Origin: Cupriavidus basilensis
GTDB lineage: Bacteria; Pseudomonadota; Gammaproteobacteria; Burkholderiales; Burkholderiaceae
Assembly (NCBI RefSeq): GCF_000832305.1
Contig: NZ_CP010536.1
Location: 3,472,001-3,536,000 of the forward strand
Length of the DNA stretch: 64,000 nt
Direction: 5' to 3'
Shown here: positions 18,425 to 27,386 of the stretch, piece by piece
Layout of the letters: each line of letters begins with the position of its first letter
How positions within the stretch are numbered: the stretch's first letter is position 1
Notes under the pieces: model-generated
Told to the model about the DNA's origin: nothing
The model's input: the letters and a program-made list of their open reading frames with translations, nothing else
The model's database searches: none
Translations under genes and position numbers: made by a program

Positions 18425-19465
18425 CTACGACGACGCGGTGCTGACGCCGGCCGCGCCGAAGGTAGCCATCTCGCGCAGGAAGGCTGCGGCGGATGCGACC
18501 AGCGGATAGGCCAGCGCGGCGCCGGTGCCCTCGCCCAGGCGCAGGTCCAGCGCCAGCAGAGGCTCGGCGCCGAAATGATCCAGCAGGCGCCGGTGGCCGT
18601 GCTCGTGCGAGCAATGCGAGAACACGCAGTATTCCAGCACCTCGGGCGCGAGGCGCTGCGCCACCAGCAGCGCGGCCGAGGCGATAAAGCCATCGACCAG
18701 GATCACCATGCGGCTGGCGGCCGCGGCCAGGAAGGCGCCGGTCATCATGGCGATCTCGAAGCCGCCGAAGGCGGCCAGTGCGTCGAGCGGCGCCACCGCG
18801 TCCGCGTGCAGGGCCAGCGCCTGCGCCAGCACCGCGCGCTTGCGCGCGAGGCCCGCATCGTCCAGGCCGGTGCCGCGGCCAATGCAATCCTCGATCGGTG
18901 TATCCGTAAGCCGGCTCACCAGGCAAGCGGCCGACGAGGTATTGGCAATGCCCATCTCGCCAAAGCCAATCACATTGCTGCCCTGCTGCGCGTGGCGCAG
19001 CACGCGCGCCATGCCGGCGGTGAGCGCCGCCTGCACCTGCTCCGCGCTCATGGCGCGCTCAACGGCAAAATTGCGCGTGCCCGCGGCAATGCGGCAGTTG
19101 ACCAGCCCGGGCGCGGACGGCAGCGGCGCGCGCACCCCCGCGTCCACCACTTCCAGTGCCAGCCCGTGCAGGCGCGAAAACACATTGATGGCGGCGCCCC
19201 CGGCCAGGAAGTTGAGCACCATCTGCGCCGTGACCTCGGCCGGATAGGCGCTCACGCCGGCATCGGCCACGCCGTGGTCCCCGGCGAACACGATCACCGC
19301 GGGACGCTTGAGCTCCGGCGTACCACTGCCGGTAATCAGGCCGATCTGCAAGGCCAGGTCTTCGAGCCGGCCGAGCGCGCCGAGCGGCTTGGTCTTGGCA
19401 TCGATGGCGGCTTGCAAGGTCGGGCGCAGGGAGGCGTCGAGCGGGGCGATGGCGGGTAACTGCAT
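18425..19465 (-). CDS. cobT: Nicotinate-nucleotide--dimethylbenzimidazole phosphoribosyltransferase
   Basis: CobT makes alpha-ribazole phosphate from nicotinate mononucleotide and dimethylbenzimidazole. The 346-residue length is normal. [17 protein letters not shown] near residue 25, [17 protein letters not shown] at about 59-75, [15 protein letters not shown], and the catalytic Glu312 in [12 protein letters not shown] are all present. It lies between cobO and cobS in the riboswitch-controlled operon; the 57 bp before it carries no obvious promoter. Confidence 0.95.
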   Translation of the reverse strand: MQLPAIAPLDASLRPTLQAAIDAKTKPLGALGRLEDLALQIGLITGSGTPELKRPAVIVFAGDHGVADAGVSAYPAEVTAQMVLNFLAGGAAINVFSRLHGLALEVVDAGVRAPLPSAPGLVNCRIAAGTRNFAVERAMSAEQVQAALTAGMARVLRHAQQGSNVIGFGEMGIANTSSAACLVSRLTDTPIEDCIGRGTGLDDAGLARKRAVLAQALALHADAVAPLDALAAFGGFEIAMMTGAFLAAAASRMVILVDGFIASAALLVAQRLAPEVLEYCVFSHCSHEHGHRRLLDHFGAEPLLALDLRLGEGTGAALAYPLVASAAAFLREMATFGAAGVSTASS

Positions 19466-19522
19466 GGTATTTCTTGGCGTGGCTGAGAAAAGAATCGATT
19501 CGCTGGAACAAGAATAGACGTT

Positions 19523-20164
19523 TTACATCTCGACGCCACGTTGGGCCTTGATGCCTTGCTGAAACGCATGCTTGACCGGCGTCATGTCCGTCACGGTATC
19601 CGCCGCCTCGATCAGCGCGGGCGGCGCGCCACGGCCGGTGATGACCACGTGCTGCATCGGCGGGCGGGCACGCAGGTCGGCGATGACGGTGTCGACATCC
19701 AGGTAGTGCAGCTTGAGCGCGATATTGAGCTCGTCCAGCAGCACCAGCCCGATCGACGGGTCGCGCAGCAGCGAGCGCGCCACCTCCCACGCGGCCTGGG
19801 CCTTGGCCACGTCGCGTGCGCGATCCTGCGTCTCCCAGGTGTAGCCTTCGCCCATCACATGGAAGGCGCACTGCTCCGGAAAGCGCCGCAGGAACAGTTC
19901 CTCGCCGCTGGGAATCGCGCCTTTGATGAATTGCACCACGCCGGCCTGCATGCCATGGCCAAGCGCGCGCACCACCATGCCAAAGCCGGAGCTGGACTTG
20001 CCCTTGCCGTTGCCGGTGGTGATGACGATCACGCCGCGCTCGTCCTGCGCCGCGGCGATCTTGGCGTCCACGACATCCTTCTTGCGCAGCATGCGCGCCT
20101 TGTGCCGCTCGTCGCGGGCGGCATCTTCCGACGTGGAAGTTTCAATAGCTTTGGGTTCAGTCAT
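19523..20164 (-). CDS. cobO: Cob(I)yrinic acid a,c-diamide adenosyltransferase
   Basis: CobO (BtuR/CobA type) transfers the adenosyl group of ATP to cob(I)alamin-type corrinoids. The 213-residue product has the P-loop ITTGNGKGKSSSGFG at residues 48-62 and GLVLLDELNIALKLHYLD, the family Walker B-like region. The start at 20164 (MTEPKAIE) was preferred over one 14 codons upstream because it suits the family; it overlaps the end of btuD by 8 bp, so the two are translationally coupled. The N-terminal 40 residues are charged and form the corrinoid-binding arm in relatives. Confidence 0.93.
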   Translation of the reverse strand: MTEPKAIETSTSEDAARDERHKARMLRKKDVVDAKIAAAQDERGVIVITTGNGKGKSSSGFGMVVRALGHGMQAGVVQFIKGAIPSGEELFLRRFPEQCAFHVMGEGYTWETQDRARDVAKAQAAWEVARSLLRDPSIGLVLLDELNIALKLHYLDVDTVIADLRARPPMQHVVITGRGAPPALIEAADTVTDMTPVKHAFQQGIKAQRGVEM

Positions 20165-20993
20165 GTTGGGTTTCGTCTGGTGCGGGAGAAGGCGCCCCGT
20201 CGGCAATCAGCGCGGTATGGCGGCCGTCGCTGACGCTGACAATGGGCGTGCGCAGCGCGTGCGAGCAATGCGCGGGGGTCAGGACCTGCGCGGCGGGGCC
20301 ATGCAGGCACAGGCCGTCTTCGGCCAGCAGCAAAGCATGGGTCGCGTAGCGCCGCGCCAGGTTAAGGTCGTGCAGGATCACCACGATGGCGTGGCGGCCG
20401 GCGCGTGTCAGCCGGGCCAGCGTTTCCAGCACCATGATCTGGTGGCGCAGGTCGAGGTGGGCGGCGGGTTCGTCCAACATCAGCAGCGGCGCCTGTTGCG
20501 CCAGCGTGGCGGCCAGCGAAACGCGCTGGCGCTCGCCGCCGGACAGGGTCAGCACATCGCGCCCGGCCAGCGCATCGAGATCCATCTCGCGCATCACTGC
20601 CGCAACCACCGCGTCGTCCTCGCGGCCGGCCCAGCCCCAGCCGGAGAGATGCGGGTGACGGCCCACCGCCACGGCGTCGCGCACCGACATCGAGAAGGTG
20701 TCGTGCACCGCCTGAGGCAGGTAGGCGCGGCGCAATGCCAGGGCCGCGGGCGGCGTCTCCAGCGGCGCGCGGCCATCCAGCAGCACCACGCCGCCGTCCG
20801 GCTTGCGCAGCCCGGCCAGCACCGACATCAGCGTGGACTTGCCGACACCGTTCGGACCCACGACGCACCACAGCTCGCCCGCCTGCATGGACAGGCTCAA
20901 GCCATCAAGCAACGCACGCGCGCCGGCGCGCAACTGCAAGGACTGCAGCACCAGCGAAGGACAAGCGCAGACGGGTTCGTTCCAGGTCGGCAT
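20157..20993 (-). CDS. btuD: Cobalamin ABC transporter ATP-binding protein
   Basis: A 278-residue FepC/BtuD-type ATPase: Walker A GPNGVGKST at residues 46-54, Q-loop region YLPQAVHDTFSMSV, signature LSGGERQRVSLA, Walker B LLMLDEPAAHLD and switch ILHDLN. It powers BtuC-type permease import of B12. btuC ends 5 bp upstream and cobO overlaps downstream. The siderophore ABC family is similar, so the B12 role comes from context and the riboswitch. Confidence 0.9.
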   Translation of the reverse strand: MPTWNEPVCACPSLVLQSLQLRAGARALLDGLSLSMQAGELWCVVGPNGVGKSTLMSVLAGLRKPDGGVVLLDGRAPLETPPAALALRRAYLPQAVHDTFSMSVRDAVAVGRHPHLSGWGWAGREDDAVVAAVMREMDLDALAGRDVLTLSGGERQRVSLAATLAQQAPLLMLDEPAAHLDLRHQIMVLETLARLTRAGRHAIVVILHDLNLARRYATHALLLAEDGLCLHGPAAQVLTPAHCSHALRTPIVSVSDGRHTALIADGAPSPAPDETQHD

Positions 20994-20998
20994 GGTAG

Positions 20999-21997
20999 TC
21001 AGCGCGGCCTGCGCAACAGGAGAAAGAGAAAGGTCGGCACGCCCAGCAGCGCTGTGATCACGCCCACCGGCAACTGCGCCGGCGCAATCACCGTGCGCGC
21101 CACCAGGTCGGCCGCCATCAGCAGCGTGCCGCCCAGCAAGGCCGAGGCAGGCAACATCAGGCGTTGGTCATTGCCCCAGGCAAGGCGCACCAGGTGCGGC
21201 ACCACCAGCCCGACAAAGCCGATCGAGCCGGCCGAGGTAATGGCCACCGCGATCGCCAGCGAGGCCAGCACGAACACCGACAGGCGCACCGCGCCGACAC
21301 GCACGCCCAGCGCCTGCGCCACGGTCTCGCCCATCAGCATGGCATTGAGCGAACGCGCCATCGGCATGGCCAGCAGCACGGCCAGCGCCAGCGCACCCAG
21401 CGCAAGGCCGTAGCTGGCGGTGCCGCCCAGGTCGCCGGTCAGCCAGAACAGCATGCCGCGCAACCGGGCCTCGGGCGCCACGCTCAGGATCAGGGTAATC
21501 AGTGCGCCCCAGCCGGCGGCCAGGATCACGCCGGTCAGCAGCAGGCGCGAGCCGGCCTCATGATGCCCGCCCTGCACCTGCGGATGCAGCAGGTCGCGCC
21601 GCGCCAGCGTGGCCACCAGCACCATCGAGAACAGCGCGCCGCCGGCCGCGCCGGCCTGCACCGTCCACAGTGGCCACATCATCAGCATGGCGGTGAGCGC
21701 ACCGGTGGCCGCGCCGCCCGATACGCCGAGCACATAGGGCTCGGCCAGCGGATTGCGCAGCAGCACCTGCATCAGCGCGCCGGTCAGCGCCAGCAGGCCG
21801 CCGCACGCGAACGCCGCGGCCGCGCGCGGCAGCCGCAGCTCACGCACGATGGCCCCAGCGGTATCGTCGGCGCCGCCGCACAGCGCGTGCCAGACCTGCG
21901 CACCCGACAACGGCACGCTGCCCACCGCCAGCGACAGCAGGAACACCGCCACGCCGGCGGCGGCAAGCATCAGCCAGATGGCTAGCGCGCGGCGCAT
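20999..21997 (-). CDS. btuC: Cobalamin ABC transporter permease (FecCD family)
   Basis: A 332-residue inner-membrane permease with nine to ten hydrophobic helices. RNPLAEPYVLGVSGGAATGA and SAGSIGFVGLVVPHLVR are the two best conserved FecCD/BtuC motifs, the second forming the ATPase-coupling loop. It starts 21 bp after btuB and ends 5 bp before btuD, a tight operon. With BtuF, encoded in the opposing operon, it would form BtuC2D2F. Confidence 0.9.
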   Translation of the reverse strand: MRRALAIWLMLAAAGVAVFLLSLAVGSVPLSGAQVWHALCGGADDTAGAIVRELRLPRAAAAFACGGLLALTGALMQVLLRNPLAEPYVLGVSGGAATGALTAMLMMWPLWTVQAGAAGGALFSMVLVATLARRDLLHPQVQGGHHEAGSRLLLTGVILAAGWGALITLILSVAPEARLRGMLFWLTGDLGGTASYGLALGALALAVLLAMPMARSLNAMLMGETVAQALGVRVGAVRLSVFVLASLAIAVAITSAGSIGFVGLVVPHLVRLAWGNDQRLMLPASALLGGTLLMAADLVARTVIAPAQLPVGVITALLGVPTFLFLLLRRPR

Positions 21998-22018
21998 GTC
22001 AGGCAGCCATCCTCATTG

Positions 22019-23959
22019 TCATTTCTGACGCCAGCCCAGCGTGACAAAGCCGGCGCGTCCCTGCGTGTTGAAGGGATAGGCGAGCTGGTAGTTCTTGTCG
22101 AACAGGTTTTCCACACGGGCGGCCACGAACCATTGCTTGTCGATGTTATAGCGGGCATTGAGGTTGACGATACCGTATCCGCCCAACGTGCGCGAGCCAC
22201 TATCCATGCGCGTCGAGGAGATGATCCACTCGCCGCCCAGGCGGAAGGCGCCAAACTGGCGGCCCACGTCGAAGGCGGCATGGCGGCGTGCGCGGCGCAG
22301 CAGCTGCGTATTGCTCTGCTCATCCACCGGATTCTGGAAGGTGATGCTCGCGCCCACGTCGGTGCCCATCAGCTTGGCGCGCCAGGAGGCTTCGATGCCT
22401 TGCACCTTGGCCTTGTTGACATTCTGCGCCAGGTACAGGCCGTTGGGCTGCAGCGCCGAGGTGATCAGGTTGTCGTAGCGGGTCTCGAACGCGGTCACGC
22501 GCAGCAGGCCGGCGGCATCGGTGTTGTATTGCGCGCCCAGCTCGAACGACTTGGCGCGCTCGGGCTTGATGCTCGGCTGGCCGTAGCCGGGATAGTAAAG
22601 CTCGTTGAACGTCGGCGCGCGGAAGGCGTTGCTGGCGTTGGCGATCAGCTTGAACGCATTGGTCAGGTTATAGCCATAGCCGGCGAAGTAGCTGGCCTGG
22701 CTGCCGAAGTCCGAGTAATGGTCGTTGCGCACATTGAGCTGCAACTGATGCTTGCCCAAGCGCCCGTCGTAGCCGCCAAACACCGAGGTCACGTTGCGGT
22801 TGGGCGCGGCATAGGAGCTGGAATCGAACTCCTGCTGCAGGTATTCGGTGCCGAACAGCAAGGTGTGCGTGGGCGCCAGCGCGTATTCGTTCTGCCAGGT
22901 GTACTGGCGGTTGCGTGTATTGAAGCGGCTGTCGAACAGGCCATTCTTGGTGTTCTCGCTGCGATCCTCGCTCTGGGCCACCTTGAAGTGCGTGCTCCAG
23001 TCACGGGTAATCTTGCCGTTGACAAAGGCGGATACCGTGTAAAGCTCGCTGTTCATCCACCAGACATCGGTAGGCTTGCCCGTCGTGCTGTCGTAGGAGA
23101 GCTTGCTCTTCGAATAGTAGGCGGTGACGCCGGCGTCCCAGTCGCTGGTGAACCGATGCTTGACCTGGCCCGAAACGCTCTTGTTGTCGTAGGGGTTGTC
23201 GTTGGGATTGGCCTTGGGCTGCTGCTTGGTGTTGATGGCCGAGAAGCCGTCGGTCTTGATGGCCGAGCCGGTGATATTGAATGAGGTGTCGCCAACTTGG
23301 CCGCCATAGCCCACCGTGCCCTGGCGCGTATTGTTGCTGCCGTACTCGATCTGCGCGTTGGCCGCCGGGGCCTGGCCCGCGCCGCTCTTGGTGAAGATCT
23401 GCACCACGCCGCCGATCGCGTCCGAGCCGTACAGCGCGGAGACGTTGCCCCGCACGATCTCGATATGGTCGATCTGGTCGGGCAGGATGTTCGACAACTG
23501 GGCCGTGCCGCTGCTGGCCGACGAGACGCGCACGCCATCGATCAGGATCAGCGTCTGGTTGCCGTTGGCGCCGCGCATGAACAGGGTGGTATTGGAACCC
23601 AGGCCACCATTGGCGGCAAACTCCACGCCGGCCTGCGTGCGCAGCAGCGAGCGCAGATCGATCGCCTGCGAGTTGACGATGTCCTGCTGGGTCACCACGG
23701 TAGTGTGCGGCAGCGCCTCGGTGATCGGCTGGGCAGTGCGGTTGGCACTGACCACCACCGGCGCAAGCTGCGCGTCAGCAGCCGGCTGCACGGCGGCAGC
23801 CTCGCTGGCCTGAGCCATGGCGGCGCCGGGCGCGCACACGGCGAGCAGGGCCAGCAAGGCGACGGGCGTGGCGCAAACTTGTCGGGAGACAGAAACGGGG
23901 GCGGTCTTGTGGCGCGCCGGCAATGCCGGACGGCTCGACCTGTAAGACGATGAGCGCAT
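22019..23959 (-). CDS. btuB: TonB-dependent outer-membrane vitamin B12 receptor
   Basis: A 646-residue TonB-dependent receptor. A signal peptide ends near AMAQA at about residue 50; APVVVSANR resembles a TonB box; the plug domain includes LRSLLRTQAGVEF, MRGANGNQTLILIDGVRV and IEIVRGNVSALYGSDAIGGVVQIFTK; the C-terminal 22-strand barrel has NAFRAPTFNELYYPG and ends in a TonB-receptor-like strand (GFVTLGWRQK). The start at 23959 is chosen over frames that run back through the riboswitch. It is the first gene behind the cobalamin riboswitch, which should repress it when B12 is plentiful. Confidence 0.93.
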   Translation of the reverse strand: MRSSSYRSSRPALPARHKTAPVSVSRQVCATPVALLALLAVCAPGAAMAQASEAAAVQPAADAQLAPVVVSANRTAQPITEALPHTTVVTQQDIVNSQAIDLRSLLRTQAGVEFAANGGLGSNTTLFMRGANGNQTLILIDGVRVSSASSGTAQLSNILPDQIDHIEIVRGNVSALYGSDAIGGVVQIFTKSGAGQAPAANAQIEYGSNNTRQGTVGYGGQVGDTSFNITGSAIKTDGFSAINTKQQPKANPNDNPYDNKSVSGQVKHRFTSDWDAGVTAYYSKSKLSYDSTTGKPTDVWWMNSELYTVSAFVNGKITRDWSTHFKVAQSEDRSENTKNGLFDSRFNTRNRQYTWQNEYALAPTHTLLFGTEYLQQEFDSSSYAAPNRNVTSVFGGYDGRLGKHQLQLNVRNDHYSDFGSQASYFAGYGYNLTNAFKLIANASNAFRAPTFNELYYPGYGQPSIKPERAKSFELGAQYNTDAAGLLRVTAFETRYDNLITSALQPNGLYLAQNVNKAKVQGIEASWRAKLMGTDVGASITFQNPVDEQSNTQLLRRARRHAAFDVGRQFGAFRLGGEWIISSTRMDSGSRTLGGYGIVNLNARYNIDKQWFVAARVENLFDKNYQLAYPFNTQGRAGFVTLGWRQK

Positions 23960-24065
23960 GATGCGAATTGTGGGAGAGAGCAGCCTGGTCCGTTCCCCCG
24001 CGGACCAATTGGCGACGAAGCGCGCCGCTGGCTGGCGCGGCAAGAAGCTGCGGGAGGGCGGCGCA

Positions 24066-24287
24066 CTCTCGTTCAGGCCGGTATCCGGGCTGACGACACC
24101 AGTCCGACCGCCTTCCCGAACCTTGCGGTTCAGTGGCTGAGTGGTCGGCCTTGCGATCTTGCGATCACGGTCGCTTACCGTTGCGGGGGCAGCACAGGTT
24201 GGCTCGGCCCCGCCCTGGCGGCGGTGGCTGGCTCCCTGTTTCCCGTTGAACTGCAACCCTGTAGTGAATAGGATTACGAGCACCTGG
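24066..24287 (-). promoter_or_regulatory. Cobalamin riboswitch (adenosylcobalamin-sensing leader of btuB)
   Basis: Read on the minus strand, the leader contains GCTGCCCCCGCAACGGTAA, the conserved core of B12 riboswitches, and AGCCCGGATACCGGCC at about 24075-24091, a good match to the B12 box. A GGTGCTC segment near 24280 begins the usual 5' side. The element ends about 107 nt before the btuB start codon. On known behaviour it should shut down the btuB-btuC-btuD-cobO-cobT-cobS-cobC transcript when adenosylcobalamin binds. The exact ends were judged by eye. Confidence 0.93.
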
Positions 24288-24499
24288 AACGTGCGCGAGT
24301 GTAGGCAGTTTCGAGGCAAGCGTCAATGCCGCGGCAAAACACAGGGAAAGCGCCTGGAAACAGGCATAAAGCCGTCGCCACGGATGCCGTTAAACGACGA
24401 TGCATGCAACTTCGGCGCGCAGGCCCGGTCACACACGGCTGCGTTCGCCGTCCGCACGATAGCGCTTGGGCTAAAATCCCAAAACCCGAGACCCTAGAC

Positions 24500-24829
24500 A
24501 TGACAGGCTCTATGCTCACCGAACTCGAACAACTCGCCGCCAAGATCGGGCGTGTGCTGCACCATGCCGATACCCTGGCGGCGGAGAACCAGCGGCTGCG
24601 CGAGGAGATCGAACGCCTGCAGGCCGACGCCAGCCGGCTGCGCGGCGACCGTGAAGCCATGGCCGCCGACCGCGAGCTGCTCAATATCAAGATCGAGGAA
24701 GCGCAGTTGCGCATCCAGTCGATCCTGGACAAGCTGCCCACCGCCAGCGACGCCCGCCAGCTCGACCTGCTGGGCGAAGGCGATGCGGCCAGCCGCGCCG
24801 AACAGAAGGCACCCGGAGAAAACGCATGA
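24500..24829 (+). CDS. ZapB-like / DUF904-type coiled-coil protein
   Basis: A 109-residue protein that is mostly one long coiled coil (ELEQLAAKIGRVLHHADTLA through RELLNIKIEEAQLRIQSILDKLP, about residues 5-85), with a charged tail. Small coiled-coil proteins of this kind (TIGR02449/DUF904) precede zapA in many proteobacteria and resemble the Z-ring factor ZapB, so a cell-division role is likely but unproven. The start could also be an ATG 12 bp later (24512). Its stop overlaps the zapA start by 4 bp (ATGA), so the two are coupled. Confidence 0.8.
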   Translation: MTGSMLTELEQLAAKIGRVLHHADTLAAENQRLREEIERLQADASRLRGDREAMAADRELLNIKIEEAQLRIQSILDKLPTASDARQLDLLGEGDAASRAEQKAPGENA

Positions 24830-25167
24830 GCAATAAGCAAGTCGAAGTCAACATTGCCGGCCAGTCCTACCGGTTCGCCATTGCCGCCGACAACGAGGCC
24901 GCGCTGCTGGAGGCCGTGGCACTGGTAGACGGCCAGATGACCCGGCTCAAGGGCGGGGTATCCTCCAAGGGCGTGGAACGCGTTGCCGTGATGGCCGCGA
25001 TCAGCATCGCCTCGGACCTGCTCTCGCTCAAGCGCAAGCAGCAAGAAGATGGCGCGATTCCCGTTGATGCAGTGCGTGCGCGCATTCGCGAGCTGAACGA
25101 GCGCGCGGACGAAGCCCTGCGCCAGTACGCGCATGTGGGCACCAATTCGCCCGTGCCGCGCAACTGA
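24826..25167 (+). CDS. zapA: Cell division protein ZapA
   Basis: ZapA binds FtsZ and bundles protofilaments at the division site. The 113-residue product has the family opening VEVNIAGQSYRFAIAADNEAALLEAVALVDGQM and a C-terminal coiled coil. The order ZapB-like gene, zapA, 6S RNA is the common proteobacterial arrangement. The ATG overlaps the previous stop codon. Confidence 0.92.
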   Translation: MSNKQVEVNIAGQSYRFAIAADNEAALLEAVALVDGQMTRLKGGVSSKGVERVAVMAAISIASDLLSLKRKQQEDGAIPVDAVRARIRELNERADEALRQYAHVGTNSPVPRN

Positions 25168-25292
25168 TGCCCTGCCCTGCGCCGGCGGTGTACCGCACGG
25201 CACAGGCAGGCGGCGATACGCTCGCGATTTCGGCCCGATGTGCCCCACATGCCGCGCGCGTCAGCAAAATGTAACGACACGCAAAGACGGGC

Positions 25293-25321
25293 TTGGTATG
25301 GAAAGCCTCGCGGTGTATAGT
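25293..25321 (+). promoter_or_regulatory. Predicted sigma-70 promoter upstream of the 6S RNA leader
   Basis: TTGGTA (25293-25298) and TATAGT (25316-25321) are separated by 17 bp, close to the sigma-70 consensus. A transcript would start near 25328, about 155 nt before the inferred mature 5' end of 6S RNA. TTGACA at 25475-25480 has no matching -10 at a normal distance, so this upstream site is the best promoter I see. Confidence 0.55.
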
Positions 25322-25414
25322 GGAGCCAAGCCGCACCAAGCCACATAGTTGCGGCACCTTAGGTCGGGTTATCGCGCCTGACCGCCGTTTTCATCCCATC
25401 CAAGTTAGAAACGG

Positions 25415-25477
25415 CAAACGTCTGACAGCCATGCCAAAGCAGTACGCGTTTGGCAGCGCAAGAAAGTCAGACGTTTG
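25415..25477 (+). other. Interrupted hairpin immediately upstream of 6S RNA
   Basis: Perfect 12 bp outer arms CAAACGTCTGAC (25415-25426) and GTCAGACGTTTG (25466-25477) enclose perfect 7 bp inner arms TGCCAAA (25432-25438) and TTTGGCA (25449-25455). The structure ends 4-6 nt before the inferred 5' end of 6S RNA. It could be a processing signal in a long precursor, a separate small RNA, or a protein-binding site. Confidence 0.65.
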
Positions 25478-25481
25478 ACAG

Positions 25482-25688
25482 TTTCCCTGCCTGGTTCGTC
25501 AGGATCATATTCCTTGAACCGATAAGCATTTGTTGGTGCGGGATTATGCCGTGTGGGCGAGCGCGTCGCATGGTTCATAGTTGCAGTCCGGACTCCCTGA
25601 ACCGGTGATGTACCCGAAATGCGGCTTCCGCAGCCACTCTGAACCTCACTTGGGTTCAGGATGCCGATCCAGCGGCCGAGGCGGGGAC
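25482..25688 (+). ncRNA. ssrS: 6S RNA
   Basis: 6S RNA mimics an open promoter and sequesters sigma-70 RNA polymerase. The inferred closing stem pairs TCCCTGCCT (25484-25492) with AGGCGGGGA (25679-25687), with one G-T pair. The 3' half contains CTGAACC...CACTTGGGTTCAGGATGCCGAT, closely matching the 3' half of E. coli 6S, and CTTGAACCGATA in the 5' half is also typical. The position after zapA is the conserved one. It is followed directly by a terminator at 25696. Confidence 0.9.
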
Positions 25689-25695
25689 CCCTCTA

Positions 25696-25724
25696 AAGGC
25701 GGTGGTTATTCAACCACCGCCTTT
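25696..25724 (+). terminator. Rho-independent terminator of 6S RNA
   Basis: AAGGCGGTGGTT and AACCACCGCCTT form a 12 bp stem with a 5 nt loop, followed by TTCCTTTT. It begins about 8 nt after the 6S closing stem. Confidence 0.85.
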
Positions 25725-25874
25725 TCCTTTTGTGCCGCAGGTTGACCTGCGTTGCCTCTGCAGTGCCCTCCCTCTGTTTTTGCGCCGCGGCCCACATCCG
25801 CCAGACGGTTTTCTTTTGGCCGTGCTTGCTGCACCATATCGCTGTCGCCAACGTCACGCCCGCCCTGCCCGCCC

Positions 25875-26369
25875 ATGAGCCGATCCACGCAAGCCAATGC
25901 CGCCGCGCGCGCCCGCCAGTACTGGCTGATGAAGTCGGAACCCGACGAGGCCAGCATCGATACGCTAGCCCAACGCGGCACCTTGCCTTGGACCGGCGTG
26001 CGCAACTACCAGGCCCGCAACTTCATGCGCGACGGCATGCAGATCGGCGACGGCGTGCTGTTCTATCACTCCTCCTGCCCGCAGCCCGGCATTGCCGGCC
26101 TGGCCGAGGTCAGCTCGCAGCCCTACCCCGATCCCACCCAGTTCGACCCGAAGAGCGATTACTACGACGCCGCCGCCAAGCCGGATGCGCCGCGCTGGAT
26201 GCTGGTTGACGTGCGCTTTATCGGCAAGGGCCCGCTGATCTCGCTGGCCGACCTGCGCGCGCATGACGAACTGGCCGACATGGTCGTGCTACGCCGCGGC
26301 AACCGGTTGTCGATCACGCCGGTGACGCCGGCCGAATGGCGCTTCATCACCACGCGGCTGATGCGCTAG
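25875..26369 (+). CDS. EVE domain-containing protein
   Basis: A 164-residue single-domain protein of the EVE (PUA-like) family, related to human THYN1. YWLMKSEPDEASIDTL, GVRNYQARNFMRDGMQIGDGVLFYHSS and DVRFIGKGPLISLADLRAHDELADMVVLRRGNRLSITPV are the standard motifs. EVE domains bind modified bases in DNA or RNA; the target here is unknown. The start at 25875 is the first ATG fitting the family, as upstream in-frame sequence from 25752 shows no similarity. Confidence 0.88.
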   Translation: MSRSTQANAAARARQYWLMKSEPDEASIDTLAQRGTLPWTGVRNYQARNFMRDGMQIGDGVLFYHSSCPQPGIAGLAEVSSQPYPDPTQFDPKSDYYDAAAKPDAPRWMLVDVRFIGKGPLISLADLRAHDELADMVVLRRGNRLSITPVTPAEWRFITTRLMR

Positions 26370-26453
26370 GCAGGCATCGACGGTCACAGCAGCGGCATGA
26401 CACAATGGCTGCCGACGACATAACTACAACGCCAACAAGGTCGAATCCGCGTC

Positions 26454-27266
26454 ATGAGCTTTTCCCTGATTCCCGGGCTGCTGCTGCTCGGCGCCTTTAC
26501 CGGCTTCTGCGCCGGCTTGCTGGGCGTAGGCGGCGGCATGATGATGGTGCCCTTCCTCACGCTGCTGTTCACCGCCCTGGCCTTCCCCCATGAGGCCATC
26601 GTCCATATGGCCATCGCCACCTCCATGGCGACTATCCTGTTCACCTCGCTGTCCTCGGTGCGCGCCCACCACAAGCGCGGCATGGTGCGATGGAAGCTGG
26701 TGCTGGCCCTGGCGCCCGGCATCCTGATTGGCGGCATGATCGGCGGCGGCAAGGTCTTCGCGGCGCTCAAGACCAGTTGGCTGTCGCTGCTGTTCGCTGT
26801 ATTCGTAGGCTTTTCGGCGTGGCAGATGCTGCGCAACCGCAAGCCCGCTGCGCACCGGCAACTGCCGGGCACGCCGGGCATGCTGGGCGCGGGCGGCGTG
26901 ATCGGCTTCCTGTCCAGCCTGGTGGGCGCGGGCGGCGGCTTTGTCTCGGTGCCGTTCATGACCTGGTGCAATGTGCCAATCCACAACGCCGTGGCCACCT
27001 CGGCCGCACTCGGGTTTCCCATCGCGGTGGCGAGCGTGATCGGCTATGTGTGGAGCGGGCTGGGCCAGACCGGGCTGCCGGCCGGCTCGCTCGGCTACAT
27101 CTACCTGCCTGCGCTGGCGGTGATCGCGGTTGCCAGCGTGCTGACCGCGCCGCTGGGCGCGCGCACCGCGCACCGCATGGATGTCGCACAGTTGAAGAAA
27201 GTCTTCGCCTGCCTGCTGTTCAGCCTGTCGGCCTACATGATGTGGAAGGCCTGGCACGCGTTCTGA
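26454..27266 (+). CDS. TSUP (TauE/SafE) family membrane permease
   Basis: A 270-residue inner-membrane protein with about eight hydrophobic helices and the two internal TSUP repeats, marked by GLLGVGGGMMMVPF near residue 22 and SLVGAGGGFVSVPF near residue 157. TSUP proteins export or import small sulfur or organic anions such as sulfite, sulfoacetate or taurine; the substrate cannot be read from the sequence. Genes on both sides give no clue. A second TSUP gene lies in the sulfur operon at 50982. Confidence 0.88.
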   Translation: MSFSLIPGLLLLGAFTGFCAGLLGVGGGMMMVPFLTLLFTALAFPHEAIVHMAIATSMATILFTSLSSVRAHHKRGMVRWKLVLALAPGILIGGMIGGGKVFAALKTSWLSLLFAVFVGFSAWQMLRNRKPAAHRQLPGTPGMLGAGGVIGFLSSLVGAGGGFVSVPFMTWCNVPIHNAVATSAALGFPIAVASVIGYVWSGLGQTGLPAGSLGYIYLPALAVIAVASVLTAPLGARTAHRMDVAQLKKVFACLLFSLSAYMMWKAWHAF

Positions 27267-27386
27267 GGCCGCAGGTGCGGGCGATGCATGCCGCGGATAC
27301 AAGTAGATACAAGGTCGCACACGACGTAGCGGAACGATCACCTGGGCGGCGCGTCTGATCCCCATCGTCTGACAAGGGAGAATCCA

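Noticed and set aside
25475..25510. TTGACA at 25475 as the -35 box of the 6S promoter
   Set aside because: No acceptable -10 hexamer lies 16-18 bp downstream, and such a promoter would start transcription inside 6S RNA.
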